Origin: Pacificibacter maritimus
GTDB taxonomy: Bacteria > Pseudomonadota > Alphaproteobacteria > Rhodobacterales > Rhodobacteraceae
Length of the DNA: 64,000 bases
Direction: 5' to 3'
NCBI RefSeq assembly: GCF_003814915.1
Contig: NZ_RKQK01000005.1
Location: 62,001-126,000, forward strand
A program made the translations under genes and the position numbers. How positions within the stretch are numbered: the stretch's first letter is position 1; each line of letters opens with the position of its first letter. Positions 54,716 to 63,335 of the stretch are shown piece by piece. A model generated the notes under the pieces. The model saw only the letters and a program-made list of their open reading frames with translations, did no database searches and was not told the DNA's origin.

Positions 54716-54880
54716 ATGGATTACGGTAAATCTGGCGCGCCAAAACGGGGTGGCAATGCCCCCAAGCACAATGAACATAACGCCAAAGGTACGGCTAAAA
54801 ACCCCTTTAGCGTCAAAGAGACCAAGGCCGAACTGCTTGCGCGAATGAAGGCAGCTGCCGAAGCAAAGAAAGCCAAGTGA
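54716..54880 (+). CDS. Small basic protein, 54 aa
   Basis: MDYGKSGAPKRGG followed by a Lys/Asn-rich middle and a helical Ala/Lys end (ELLARMKAAAEAKKAK). Similar short basic proteins of unknown role occur in alphaproteobacteria. AGAGGT lies 6-7 bases before the ATG. It is on the opposite strand to the leftward B12 genes, ending 1 base from the GNAT stop and starting 79 bases from the cobN start, so it sits between the two. Confidence 0.65.
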   Translation: MDYGKSGAPKRGGNAPKHNEHNAKGTAKNPFSVKETKAELLARMKAAAEAKKAK

Positions 54881-55339
54881 TTATGCGAGCGTTTTGCCCA
54901 TAAAGACGCTGATCCCATTGTCTTCATAATCGGCAAATGGGCCGCAGCGTTCAAAGCCAAAGCGTTCGTATAATCGTACTGCCGCAGCAAGCTCGTCGCC
55001 TGTTTCCAGTTTCAAAGCTGTTAGACCTTCGGCTTTTGCGATGTCTTCAATAGCTCGCATGATTGCGGCTGCGATGCCTTTCCCGCGACCCTCGGGTGCA
55101 GTGTACATTGATTTTAGTTCGCCAAAGCTCCCGGCCACGTGGATTTTAACTGCTCCAACGCCAAAGACAGTATCGCCTTCACGGGCAGTAAAAACTCTGA
55201 CATTGGGTGCCGCAAGTTCGTCGATAGACAATGCGTGGCAATGCTCTGGGGCGTAGCGCTCTGCCTGATAGGCTTGCGCGTCAGCCAACAGCGCTGAGCT
55301 GTGTGGTTCTTTTGGGTCGCTTTGTTCAACGATGATCAT
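54881..55339 (-). CDS. GNAT family N-acetyltransferase
   Basis: A 152-residue single-domain GNAT. The acetyl-CoA loop is TAPEGRGKGIAAAIM, followed by LTALKLETGDELAAAVRLYERFGFERCGPF. Substrate unknown. ATG 55339 has AAAGGAG 6 bases upstream; a longer reading from 55402 overlaps cobW. It follows cobW by 10 bases in the leftward B12 operon, so it is presumably cotranscribed, though a role in cobalamin synthesis is only inference. Confidence 0.88.
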   Translation of the reverse strand: MIIVEQSDPKEPHSSALLADAQAYQAERYAPEHCHALSIDELAAPNVRVFTAREGDTVFGVGAVKIHVAGSFGELKSMYTAPEGRGKGIAAAIMRAIEDIAKAEGLTALKLETGDELAAAVRLYERFGFERCGPFADYEDNGISVFMGKTLA

Positions 55340-55349
55340 GGTCACTCCT

Positions 55350-56423
55350 TTACGTTGACAACGCTGTTTCGATTGCCTTGCGATCCAGACCAGCATGACC
55401 AATCACGACAAGGCGTGAGGCACGGGGGGCGTCGCCGAAAGGCTGGTCAAAATAGTGATCAACACGCGGACCAACGGCCTGAACGGTCAAGCGCATTGGC
55501 TTGCCAGTGACTGCAACAAAGCCCTTGAGGCGTAGAATACCGTGGGCTTTGATCACATCAGATATCTGCGCGGCATAAGTTTTGGCGTCGGCGATCTCAT
55601 CGCGTTCAACGATAAAGCTTTCAAAGGCGTCATGGTCGTGATCATGGTGATGATCGTCTTCGCCGTGGTGATCGTCGTGGTCACTATCATGATGGTGGTG
55701 GTGATGAACTTCGTGGCGGTTGGCCAAATCATCTTCCGCGCCAACGCCTTGACCCAGCAAAACATCAACAGGCAAAGCGCCATGAGAGGCGCGGACAACC
55801 TGAACGCCGCTGCGCGCCTTTGATGCGAGCTTAGTGACCAAAGCATCCGTTTCAGCATCGCCCAAAAGGTCAGCCTTGTTTACTACGATCATATCGGCGC
55901 AGGCGATCTGATCTTCGAACAATTCAGACAATGGCGTTTCGTGGTCTAGGTTGTCGTCCAACTTGCGCTGTGCATCAACCGCCGCGACATTATGGGCGAA
56001 TACGCCGTCATTTACAGCCTTGCCATCGACGACAGTTACAACACCATCGACCGTGACACGGGTGGAAATTTCAGGCCAGTTAAACGCACGGATCAATGGT
56101 TGTGGTAAAGCCAAGCCAGAGGTCTCGATCACGATGTGATCGGGGGCATTTTCACGGTCCAATAGTTTTTCCATTGTAGGAATGAAATCATCTGCAACGG
56201 TACAGCAAATACAACCGTTAGACAGCTCCATGATATCGTCTTCGGTGCAGGTTTCATCACCGCAGCCTTTTAAGATATCGCCGTCCACACCCAGATCTCC
56301 GAATTCATTGATGATCAACGCGATGCGTTTGCCATTCGCGTTGGCGAGCATGTGACGGATTAGCGTGGTCTTCCCAGCGCCAAGAAAGCCAGTGACAACA
56401 GTGGCTGGAATTTTTACGGGCAT
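55350..56423 (-). CDS. cobW: CobW-type metal chaperone GTPase
   Basis: A 357-residue G3E GTPase believed to load cobalt onto CobN. P-loop GFLGAGKTT (12-20), the metal-binding CICC (71-74), and NKAD (182-185) specify guanine. Residues 237-265 are an exceptionally His/Asp-rich loop, then the C-terminal CobW_C domain. ATG 56423 has AGGAGG 5 bases upstream; in-frame starts at 56438 and 56477 are weaker. Second gene after the riboswitch, 69 bases after the cbiM-like gene. Confidence 0.95.
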   Translation of the reverse strand: MPVKIPATVVTGFLGAGKTTLIRHMLANANGKRIALIINEFGDLGVDGDILKGCGDETCTEDDIMELSNGCICCTVADDFIPTMEKLLDRENAPDHIVIETSGLALPQPLIRAFNWPEISTRVTVDGVVTVVDGKAVNDGVFAHNVAAVDAQRKLDDNLDHETPLSELFEDQIACADMIVVNKADLLGDAETDALVTKLASKARSGVQVVRASHGALPVDVLLGQGVGAEDDLANRHEVHHHHHHDSDHDDHHGEDDHHHDHDHDAFESFIVERDEIADAKTYAAQISDVIKAHGILRLKGFVAVTGKPMRLTVQAVGPRVDHYFDQPFGDAPRASRLVVIGHAGLDRKAIETALST

Positions 56424-56492
56424 AAGCGCCTCCTTCATAGACAAACGCCGAGACTGTTTCAGCCCCGACGTCATCATGATAGTTTTTGAAAA

Positions 56493-57173
56493 TTAAGCTG
56501 CGTCGAACAAACGTGGCGTCGCGATACCTGTATCTTGTAAAGGCTTTTTCAGCGCTTTCGCGCCTGCGAGCACGGCCAGATCCAGAAGAGGTTCCGCTGC
56601 GATAACGATCAAATAAGCGGCACCGAATGTTCCTACAGAGGCCAATACTTCCCCGCCAAATCCCTGACCATAAGTGACCCAGAATCCAACCCAAGCGACA
56701 ACGCCTGCTTGGTAAGTCGTGGATAGGGCCAGCGCTTGTTTGTAGCTCACATCAGCATAGGCTGTGTTTGGGGCGATGATACGATCTGCAACCATTTTCA
56801 TAGCGAAAAGTGGCACCAGCAATGTGGTGACATTCATGCCGTATTGCGGCAAATCGATCTGCGCGAACATGAGACCTTGCACCAAAAGACCCAAAGCCAG
56901 ACCAATGGCAGCGGGGGCCGCGCCAAGGATCAACAGCAGTGTCGAGCCGAAAATGAAATGTACCTCAGAAACGCCGACCGCATGATGGGGCAAAACTTGG
57001 AAAAAGATAAAAACGGCGATGGTCGCCAAAGCTGTGCGAACAGCAAAAGCTGGAACACCCGATGTGCGAATGGTTTCCCATGCGTGCTTGGCGGTGAAAG
57101 CTGCGGCACCCCCTGCTGTGATAACCGAAAGCACGATCTTCGCACCTGTGACGAGGCCTGGCTCGATATGCAT
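56493..57173 (-). CDS. cbiM: CbiM-like cobalt transport permease
   Basis: A 226-residue inner-membrane protein of the energy-coupling-factor S-component family, with about seven hydrophobic segments. It begins MHIEPG, retaining the N-terminal His2 that CbiM/NikM use to bind the metal, and contains VLPHHAVGVSEVHFIFGS, with further His residues that line the site. No CbiN, CbiQ or CbiO is adjacent, so if it works it does so alone or with distant partners. AAGGA is 7 bases before ATG 57173. First gene after the cobalamin riboswitch. Confidence 0.88.
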   Translation of the reverse strand: MHIEPGLVTGAKIVLSVITAGGAAAFTAKHAWETIRTSGVPAFAVRTALATIAVFIFFQVLPHHAVGVSEVHFIFGSTLLLILGAAPAAIGLALGLLVQGLMFAQIDLPQYGMNVTTLLVPLFAMKMVADRIIAPNTAYADVSYKQALALSTTYQAGVVAWVGFWVTYGQGFGGEVLASVGTFGAAYLIVIAAEPLLDLAVLAGAKALKKPLQDTGIATPRLFDAA

Positions 57174-57225
57174 ATTTTAGTCCTTAGCCTATGCCGTCAT
57201 CCCCGACGGCTGGTTGATATTCAGC

Positions 57226-57424
57226 TACGGCTGGTCTCCTGGCTTGCGGGTCATTGTGCTTTCACCGCCTTCCCAAACCGATTGGTTCAGTGGCTTTTGG
57301 TGTGCACTCGTCGCATACAGTCGCGGGGGCGGCTGTGGATTTGAGCCCCGACTTGGGTCACTCTAACCACATTCCCATTTCTCCCCACTACGCTTGGCGT
57401 AACATATGGGGAACCATAGCCCGA
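57226..57424 (-). promoter_or_regulatory. Cobalamin riboswitch
   Basis: On the minus strand the core is complete and in order: GGGAATGTGG, CAGCCGCCCCCGCGACTGT, the B12 box AGCCACTG, GGGAAGGCGGTGAAAGC, then GACCCGCAAGCCAGGAGACC. About 50 bases then run to the cbiM start, including a GCCGTC/GACGGC hairpin at 57193-57210 upstream of the ribosome site. It should lower expression of cbiM and cobW when adenosylcobalamin is plentiful; the mechanism, attenuation or translation, is not resolved. Confidence 0.95.
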
Positions 57425-57621
57425 CCATTTGGCGTGAAACCCCTCTATCGGTCAAGCTGAAACCCCCTTTGCCACGTTATTGCCGCTGTACAGAGCATGA
57501 ACTCGCAATATTTTGTGGATAACTCCACCCATGGCCCCATATTTCGATGCTAACCTGTTGACTCGCTCCTCATTCAGATTGAACAGTTTTAAGTCAGTCA
57601 AGAATCATTCATGGGTTTGCT
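57425..57621. other. Upstream region of smc with a perfect DnaA-box
   Basis: TGTGGATAA at 57514-57522 is the complement of the DnaA box TTATCCACA. I see only one, so an origin is not indicated. The rest holds the promoters of the riboswitch transcript and of smc. Confidence 0.4.
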
Positions 57622-60600
57622 TTGCGTTTCAATCGTCTGCGTCTCAATGGCTTCAAAAGTTTTGTCGACCCTACCGATCTCGTGATCGCTGAGGGGCTGA
57701 CAGGCGTGGTTGGACCGAACGGATGTGGAAAATCCAACTTGCTTGAAGCGTTACGTTGGGTGATGGGGGAAAACCGCCCCAAAGCGATGCGTGGCGGCGG
57801 CATGGAAGATGTGATTTTCGCTGGTGCCTCTTCTCGTCCAGCGCGCAATTTTGCCGAAGTCGCTTTGACAATCGATAATTCAGAACGCCTTGCGCCTGCA
57901 GGGTTCAATGAAGCTGATACAGTCGAAATCACCCGCAGGATCACACGTGACGCAGGCTCTGCCTATAAGGTGAACTCTAAAGATGTGCGCGCACGCGATG
58001 TGTCCATGCTGTTTGCTGATGCTTCAACAGGGGCGCATTCGCCAGCGCTTGTGCGCCAAGGGCAGATTTCAGAACTGATCAACGCCAAACCAAAAGCGCG
58101 CCGTCGTATTTTGGAAGAGGCGGCTGGTATTTCAGGCCTGTACCAGCGTCGCCATGAAGCTGAATTGAAACTGAAAGGCGCAGAAACAAATCTAGCCCGT
58201 GTCGACGATGTTTTGGAGCAGCTTGCCGCCCAAATTGCATCGCTTGCGCGTCAAGCGCGACAGGCGGCACGCTACCGTGAAATTGGCATAGAGTTGCGCC
58301 AAGCCGAAGGGACTTTGTTTTATCGCAGGTGGCGGGATGCTGATACAGCGCGCGCCCAAGCAGAAGAGGTTTTGCGCAGCCGTTTGAAACAAGCATCCGA
58401 GGCCGAAAAACTCACCCGTGCTGCCGCCGTACAGCGTGCAGAAAAAGAAGAAATACTACCATCATTGCGCGAAGAAGAAGCCATCGCAGCAGCGGTGCTT
58501 CAGCGTTTGACCGTAGCGCGTGATCAGTTGTCCGAAGATGAAAAGCGTGCACGCGAGTCTATTGATACACTCACTCGCCGCATCGATCAGCTTGTCGCAG
58601 ACATGGCCCGAGAAGAGCAGTTGAACCGTGATGCAGGTGAAACAATCGAGCGTCTTGACTGGGAAAAACGCGAACTCGCTAAAGCCGCAGAAGGCCACGA
58701 GCCGAAGTTGGACGAAGCCGCACTCAGTGCGGCCGAAGCGAATGAAGTTTTGCAGGACCGCGAAGCGCAACTCTCTGAGATGACAGAAGATGTGGCGCGG
58801 TTGGCGGCGAGGCATCAATCCGCAGCGCGCCTTGTGGATGACAATCGGAAAACTCTTGATCGCGCCCGATCTGAAGCCGACCGAGCGCGCGCCTCGGTAC
58901 AAGATGCACAGGCGGTTCTAGACGGATCGGCTGAGGCGCTCAGCGCCGCAAGCATAGCCCAAGAGGAAGCGATATATTTGGCCGAAGAGGCCGACGCCAA
59001 ATTGATCGAAACAGATCAAGCGCGCGCTGACGCACAAACCCGCGAAGCCGCTGCGCGTGCGGGGCGTTCAGAAGCCGAAGGCGAGCTTGGCGCATTGAAA
59101 GCGGAATTGGCAGCCTTGTCAAAGATGCTTGATCGCGATCAGGTCGGTGGTGCTCAGGTGCTTGATTTGATCCGCGTTAAATCAGGATTTGAAAAAGCAC
59201 TAGGCGCAGCCTTGGCGGATGATTTGCGCCAGCCTGCGATTGAGGCTTACCAAGCTTCTGGCTGGGTCACTTTGCCCGATTACCCCGATGAACAAGACTT
59301 GCCGATGGGCGCTGAACCCTTGGCAGACTATGTGACAGTGCCTGCTGTGCTTGCGCGCCGTATTGGGCAAATCGGCTTGGTGAAAGCTGAAGATGGAGCG
59401 CGCCTGCAAGCCGATTTGGAGCCAGGCCAAAGGTTGGTGTCGGTTGAGGGCGACCTGTGGCGGTGGGATGGTTTTCGCGCGGGGGCAGAAGATGCGCCTT
59501 CGACTGCGGCTTTGCGCTTGCAACAACTTAACCGACTTGAAGAATTGAAACAAGAAACCGCAGCAGGCGAAGCAAAAGCGGATGGGGCCTCACAAGCGCA
59601 TGAACATCTAAAAGCTGAATTACAACGCTTGTCCGAAGCTGATCGGATCGCGCGCGAAGCGCGGCGCAATGCTGACCGCGCCTTGTCAGATGCCGCACGG
59701 GCTTTGTCGCGCGCCGAAAATGATCAGACTTTGGCTGAAGGTAAGGTGGAAAACTTAGGCTTAGCTGTCGCGCGCCATAATGAAGAAGCGATTGCAGCTG
59801 AGGCACGTCTGCGGGATGCCGAAAATGCAATTCGGGACTTGCCTGACTTGCAAGCAGCGCGGGACGCGATTGAAAGTGTTAAAATGGCAGTCGAAGCCGC
59901 GCGCATCACCATGATGACCAAACGATCATCGCATGATGAAATCCGCCGCGAAGGCGAGGCACGCACACGCCGCGCGCAAGAAGTGACTAAAGAACTATCA
60001 GGCTGGCGACATCGTTTGGAAACAGCAGAGAAACGCGTGTCCGAATTGGAGGCACGCAAAAAAGCATCGGAAATCGACCTGCAAGACGCGATTGGCAAAC
60101 CCGATGAAATCGCGGATCAACGTGCGCAATTAATGGATGAAATGGACGAAGCCGAAGCTCGCCGTGCTAAGTCTGCAGATGAACTGGCTTTGGCGGAAGA
60201 AGCCTTGCGCATGGCTGTGACAGCCGAACGCGATAGTGAACGCTTGGCTTCTGAGGCGCGTGAAGCGCGTGCAGCAAGCGAAGCCCGTCGTGATGCTGCG
60301 CGTGAAACAACATTGGCCGCTGTTGAACGTATCCGCGAAGAATTGGACACCACGCCAGAAAAGCTGCTTGAGGAACTGGATATTGATCCCGATAGCATTC
60401 CAACGGGCGAGACAATTGAGGTGGACGTAAATCGCCTGAAACGCCTGCGGGACAGTCTTGGTGCTGTAAACCTGAGGGCCGAAGAAGACAGCAAAGAGGT
60501 GCGCGAAGAACACGATAGTCTTCAAGCGGAAAAGCAAGATTTAGAAGAGGCCATCAAAACCCTTCGCAGCGGCATTGCGTCGCTTAACAAAGAAGGTCGC

Positions 60601-61077
60601 GAACGTTTGCTTGCAGCGTTTGAAGAGGTAAACACCAGCTTTGCAAGTCTGTTCCGGCATCTTTTTGGTGGCGGCGAAGCTAAGTTGATGTTGGTCGAAA
60701 GTGATGACCCTTTAGACGCTGGTCTTGAAATTATGTGTCAGCCTCCGGGTAAAAAACTGTCCACACTCTCGCTGCTGTCAGGTGGTGAACAAACCTTAAC
60801 CGCGATGGCTTTGATCTTTGCCGTTTTCTTGGCCAACCCTGCGCCGATTTGTGTGTTAGATGAGGTTGACGCCCCGTTGGATGACGCCAATGTGACGCGT
60901 TTTTGTGACATGTTGGATGAGATGACACGTCAGACTGACACGCGGTTTTTGATTATCACACACCACGCTGTCACGATGGCGCGTATGGATCGTTTGTTCG
61001 GCGTGACAATGCAAGAACAAGGCGTCTCGCAGCTGGTGTCTGTCGATCTGAAAAAAGCCGAACAGCTTGTCGCATAA
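57622..61077 (+). CDS. smc: Chromosome segregation protein SMC
   Basis: A 1151-residue condensin-type ATPase. Walker A is GPNGCGKSN near residue 32, two long coiled coils (about 170-490 and 670-1010) flank the hinge (about 500-660, with LDRDQVGGAQVLDLI), and the C-terminal head has the signature LSLLSGGEQTLTAMALIF and Walker B VLDEVDAPLDDANV. The reading begins at TTG 57622, giving MRFNRLRLNGFKSF, the canonical N-terminus; no ATG is available. It forms a complex with ScpA and ScpB, which are not here. Terminator follows. Confidence 0.96.
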   Translation: MRFNRLRLNGFKSFVDPTDLVIAEGLTGVVGPNGCGKSNLLEALRWVMGENRPKAMRGGGMEDVIFAGASSRPARNFAEVALTIDNSERLAPAGFNEADTVEITRRITRDAGSAYKVNSKDVRARDVSMLFADASTGAHSPALVRQGQISELINAKPKARRRILEEAAGISGLYQRRHEAELKLKGAETNLARVDDVLEQLAAQIASLARQARQAARYREIGIELRQAEGTLFYRRWRDADTARAQAEEVLRSRLKQASEAEKLTRAAAVQRAEKEEILPSLREEEAIAAAVLQRLTVARDQLSEDEKRARESIDTLTRRIDQLVADMAREEQLNRDAGETIERLDWEKRELAKAAEGHEPKLDEAALSAAEANEVLQDREAQLSEMTEDVARLAARHQSAARLVDDNRKTLDRARSEADRARASVQDAQAVLDGSAEALSAASIAQEEAIYLAEEADAKLIETDQARADAQTREAAARAGRSEAEGELGALKAELAALSKMLDRDQVGGAQVLDLIRVKSGFEKALGAALADDLRQPAIEAYQASGWVTLPDYPDEQDLPMGAEPLADYVTVPAVLARRIGQIGLVKAEDGARLQADLEPGQRLVSVEGDLWRWDGFRAGAEDAPSTAALRLQQLNRLEELKQETAAGEAKADGASQAHEHLKAELQRLSEADRIAREARRNADRALSDAARALSRAENDQTLAEGKVENLGLAVARHNEEAIAAEARLRDAENAIRDLPDLQAARDAIESVKMAVEAARITMMTKRSSHDEIRREGEARTRRAQEVTKELSGWRHRLETAEKRVSELEARKKASEIDLQDAIGKPDEIADQRAQLMDEMDEAEARRAKSADELALAEEALRMAVTAERDSERLASEAREARAASEARRDAARETTLAAVERIREELDTTPEKLLEELDIDPDSIPTGETIEVDVNRLKRLRDSLGAVNLRAEEDSKEVREEHDSLQAEKQDLEEAIKTLRSGIASLNKEGRERLLAAFEEVNTSFASLFRHLFGGGEAKLMLVESDDPLDAGLEIMCQPPGKKLSTLSLLSGGEQTLTAMALIFAVFLANPAPICVLDEVDAPLDDANVTRFCDMLDEMTRQTDTRFLIITHHAVTMARMDRLFGVTMQEQGVSQLVSVDLKKAEQLVA

Positions 61078-61093
61078 CTCACTTGTCGCGGCA

Positions 61094-61132
61094 TGAAAAA
61101 AGCGCCACTGGGTATCAGTGACGCCTTTTTGT
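61094..61132. terminator. Terminator between smc and the MltB-type gene
   Basis: Stem with A-run, GCG and CACTG arms pairing with CAGTG, CGC and TTTTT arms, two bulges. It lies 17 bases after the smc stop and 17 before the convergent gene's stop, and can serve both. Confidence 0.75.
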
Positions 61133-61148
61133 AATTCAATGCAACGCT

Positions 61149-62321
61149 TTATAGTTTGTTCAGCAAAGTTGGTGTTGGCCAAGCATCCGCTGGCAACCCT
61201 AAGCGCTGCTGTTCAGCTTGTACCGCCGCGCGAGTTTTTGCCCCCAAAATGCCGTCCACTTTTCCAACATCATGACCGCGTTTCCCAAGCTTGGTTTGCA
61301 AGCTTTTCATCTGCGCATCATTCAAGCCAGCCTCTGGGTTGCCAGCATTGTAAGGTGAAGCCCCTTCAAGACGTGTCGCGAAATACGCTGCCGTTGTCAC
61401 GTAGACGAAACTTTTGTTCCATTCGAAGTACACGTCAAAATTTGGATAGGCGATAAAGGCAGGGCCTTTGCGCCCCATTGGCAATAAAATCGACGCTGGC
61501 AAAGCCCCATTTCCAAGACTGCCTGATCGCGGTTTTACGCCCATCTTTGCCCAGTCCGAAACAGAGATCTTAGTGTCCAGACCCGTCTTGGACCAGTCCA
61601 GATTGTCAGGGACTTGAACCTCTTGCAGCCAAGGTTCACCCTTGCGCCAACCAAGGTGATTCAGCATTTTTCCACCAGACATCAGGGCGTCTGGCGCTGA
61701 AGTTTTCAGGTTCACGTGACCATCGCCATCGCCGTCTACACCGTTGGTCAAAATGTCTTCAGGTAACATTTGTACCATGCCGATTTCGCCTGCCCATGCC
61801 CCGACAGTGCGCTGAGGATCAAAATCTCCGCGTTCATACAGATCGAGAGCTGCGAAAATTTGTGGTTGAAACAGCTCGGGGCGGCGGCAGTCATGCCCCA
61901 AGGTAAGCAGCGCGTTCAATGTGTTGAAGTTGCCTTGCACCTGACCATAATCTGTTTCAAGCGCCCAAAACGCCAGCAAAACGCCACGCGAGACGCCGTA
62001 GTCGCGTTCGATTTTATCAAATATAGATTTATATTTTCCGCCATAAATACGCCCGTTATCGATGCGGTTTTGGCTGATGACAGCACGAGAAAAATCGATG
62101 AAATCTTTTTTAAAAACACCTTGCGATCTGTCGGCTTTAATCACCGCAGGGCTTTGTTGCGCTGTGGCAAAAAACGCATTCACTGTGGATTGATCATGCC
62201 CCAAACGTAGGGCTTCTGTTTTTGCGTTTTTGATGAAGCTTGAAAAAGTTCCACCACAAGGCACGTCGGCCAAAGCCGGAGTTGCATATGTCAGTGCCAT
62301 AACGAAAGGAAGAAAACGCAT
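61149..62321 (-). CDS. Lytic murein transglycosylase, MltB type
   Basis: A 390-residue periplasmic hydrolase: signal peptide ending PALA, an SLT_2-type catalytic domain (about 25-320) with catalytic Glu in FWALETDYGQ and MVQMLPEDI, and a C-terminal PG_binding_1 domain (about 330-388, AGLNDAQMKSLQTKLG). No lipobox, so it is a soluble or TAT-free secreted variant rather than MltB proper. AGGTGA is 4-5 bases before ATG 62321. Converges on smc. Confidence 0.92.
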   Translation of the reverse strand: MRFLPFVMALTYATPALADVPCGGTFSSFIKNAKTEALRLGHDQSTVNAFFATAQQSPAVIKADRSQGVFKKDFIDFSRAVISQNRIDNGRIYGGKYKSIFDKIERDYGVSRGVLLAFWALETDYGQVQGNFNTLNALLTLGHDCRRPELFQPQIFAALDLYERGDFDPQRTVGAWAGEIGMVQMLPEDILTNGVDGDGDGHVNLKTSAPDALMSGGKMLNHLGWRKGEPWLQEVQVPDNLDWSKTGLDTKISVSDWAKMGVKPRSGSLGNGALPASILLPMGRKGPAFIAYPNFDVYFEWNKSFVYVTTAAYFATRLEGASPYNAGNPEAGLNDAQMKSLQTKLGKRGHDVGKVDGILGAKTRAAVQAEQQRLGLPADAWPTPTLLNKL

Positions 62322-62405
62322 AAGATCACCTGTTAAATATTGCGGTTGTGAACGCTCTTTGTGCGCACCCTAACGGCGGAACGTGACAGGTGCAAACATG
62401 CAAGA

Positions 62406-63335
62406 TTAAGCTGCTAAAAACAGACCCCAAAGTCCAAATATCAAACAGGTCCAAAGACTGACAGCCCATGCCAACCACAGCCGCTGGCACGCCGCATGAA
62501 TGTCATAGGGTTGTGCCGTTTTGCGCCCCCCGTCATTCACCCAAGGAAAGTCTTGCATCTGACCATGATACGCGCGAGGGCCTGACAGGGCGATGCCCAA
62601 AGACCTTGACAGTGCGGCTTCGGGCCAGCCCGCATTGGGTGACCTATGTTTCTGCGCGTCTTTAGAAATTTCAGCAAAAGTCCGAAACGGGTGCCAATCG
62701 TTAAATGGTCTGAGCAAGAGCATCGTGATGCGGGCGGGTAAGAGATTGAGAAAATCATCAAAGCGCGCTGAAGCCCAACCAAAGTCGGCATGTTTTGGCG
62801 TAAGATACCCAATCATGCTGTCTGCTGTATTGACCATTTTGTAGACCATCAATCCAGGCAGGCCCCCAATTAGAAACCAAAAAGCGGGCGCGATGACACC
62901 GTCAGAAAAATTTTCGGCGGCGGATTCAATAGCCGCACGCGCCACCGCGTGTTTGTCCATTTCATTTGTGTCGCGCCCCACGATCATGGCGACAGCTTTG
63001 CGTCCATCCTCTAGAGATTTTTCCAAACCAAATGCGACCGCTTTTACATGTTGAATAAGCGATTTATGTGCAAGCAAGATCGCCGCGGCGAGGATTTCAA
63101 GATAGGGGACAAGTGCGATGACGTAGCCCAGGGTTGCGGCAAGCATGACCAAGGCGATTAAGATAGCCGTGCCTTTTATCTTGCGTAGGCGACCTCTATT
63201 AAAACAGTGATCTGTCCAACTGATAAGGCGCCCCATCAAGACTGCAGGGTGGGGAAGGCGGGACCACAGCCATTTTGGCTCGCCAAATATGGCGTCCAAA
63301 ATAAGAGCAAAAAACAATGCCATTGCTGCGGTCAT
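62406..63335 (-). CDS. cobD: Adenosylcobinamide-phosphate synthase CobD/CbiB
   Basis: A 309-residue inner-membrane protein with four to five hydrophobic segments that attaches aminopropanol (or its phosphate) to adenosylcobyric acid. Typical motifs are LDAIFGEPKWLWSRLPHPAV, ERAAIESAAENFSDGVIAPAFW-like SAAENFSDGVIAPAFW, and MVNTADSMIGY. The naming follows the aerobic pathway; E. coli-type nomenclature is CbiB. The start overlaps the cobC stop by 4 bases, so it is translated after cobC. Confidence 0.95.
   Translation of the reverse strand: MTAAMALFFALILDAIFGEPKWLWSRLPHPAVLMGRLISWTDHCFNRGRLRKIKGTAILIALVMLAATLGYVIALVPYLEILAAAILLAHKSLIQHVKAVAFGLEKSLEDGRKAVAMIVGRDTNEMDKHAVARAAIESAAENFSDGVIAPAFWFLIGGLPGLMVYKMVNTADSMIGYLTPKHADFGWASARFDDFLNLLPARITMLLLRPFNDWHPFRTFAEISKDAQKHRSPNAGWPEAALSRSLGIALSGPRAYHGQMQDFPWVNDGGRKTAQPYDIHAACQRLWLAWAVSLWTCLIFGLWGLFLAA

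Noticed and set aside
55681-55715. Run of His codons in cobW as a cloning tag or assembly artefact
   Set aside because: It is an internal His/Asp-rich loop of a G3E GTPase, in frame and flanked by normal sequence; such loops are natural in this family.
57425-57621. Replication origin near smc
   Set aside because: Only one DnaA box, no AT-rich unwinding region and no dnaA, hemE or parAB genes.
58462-60537. Several long minus-strand reading frames inside smc
   Set aside because: They are codon-bias shadows of the coiled-coil-coding strand, without ribosome sites or recognisable domains.
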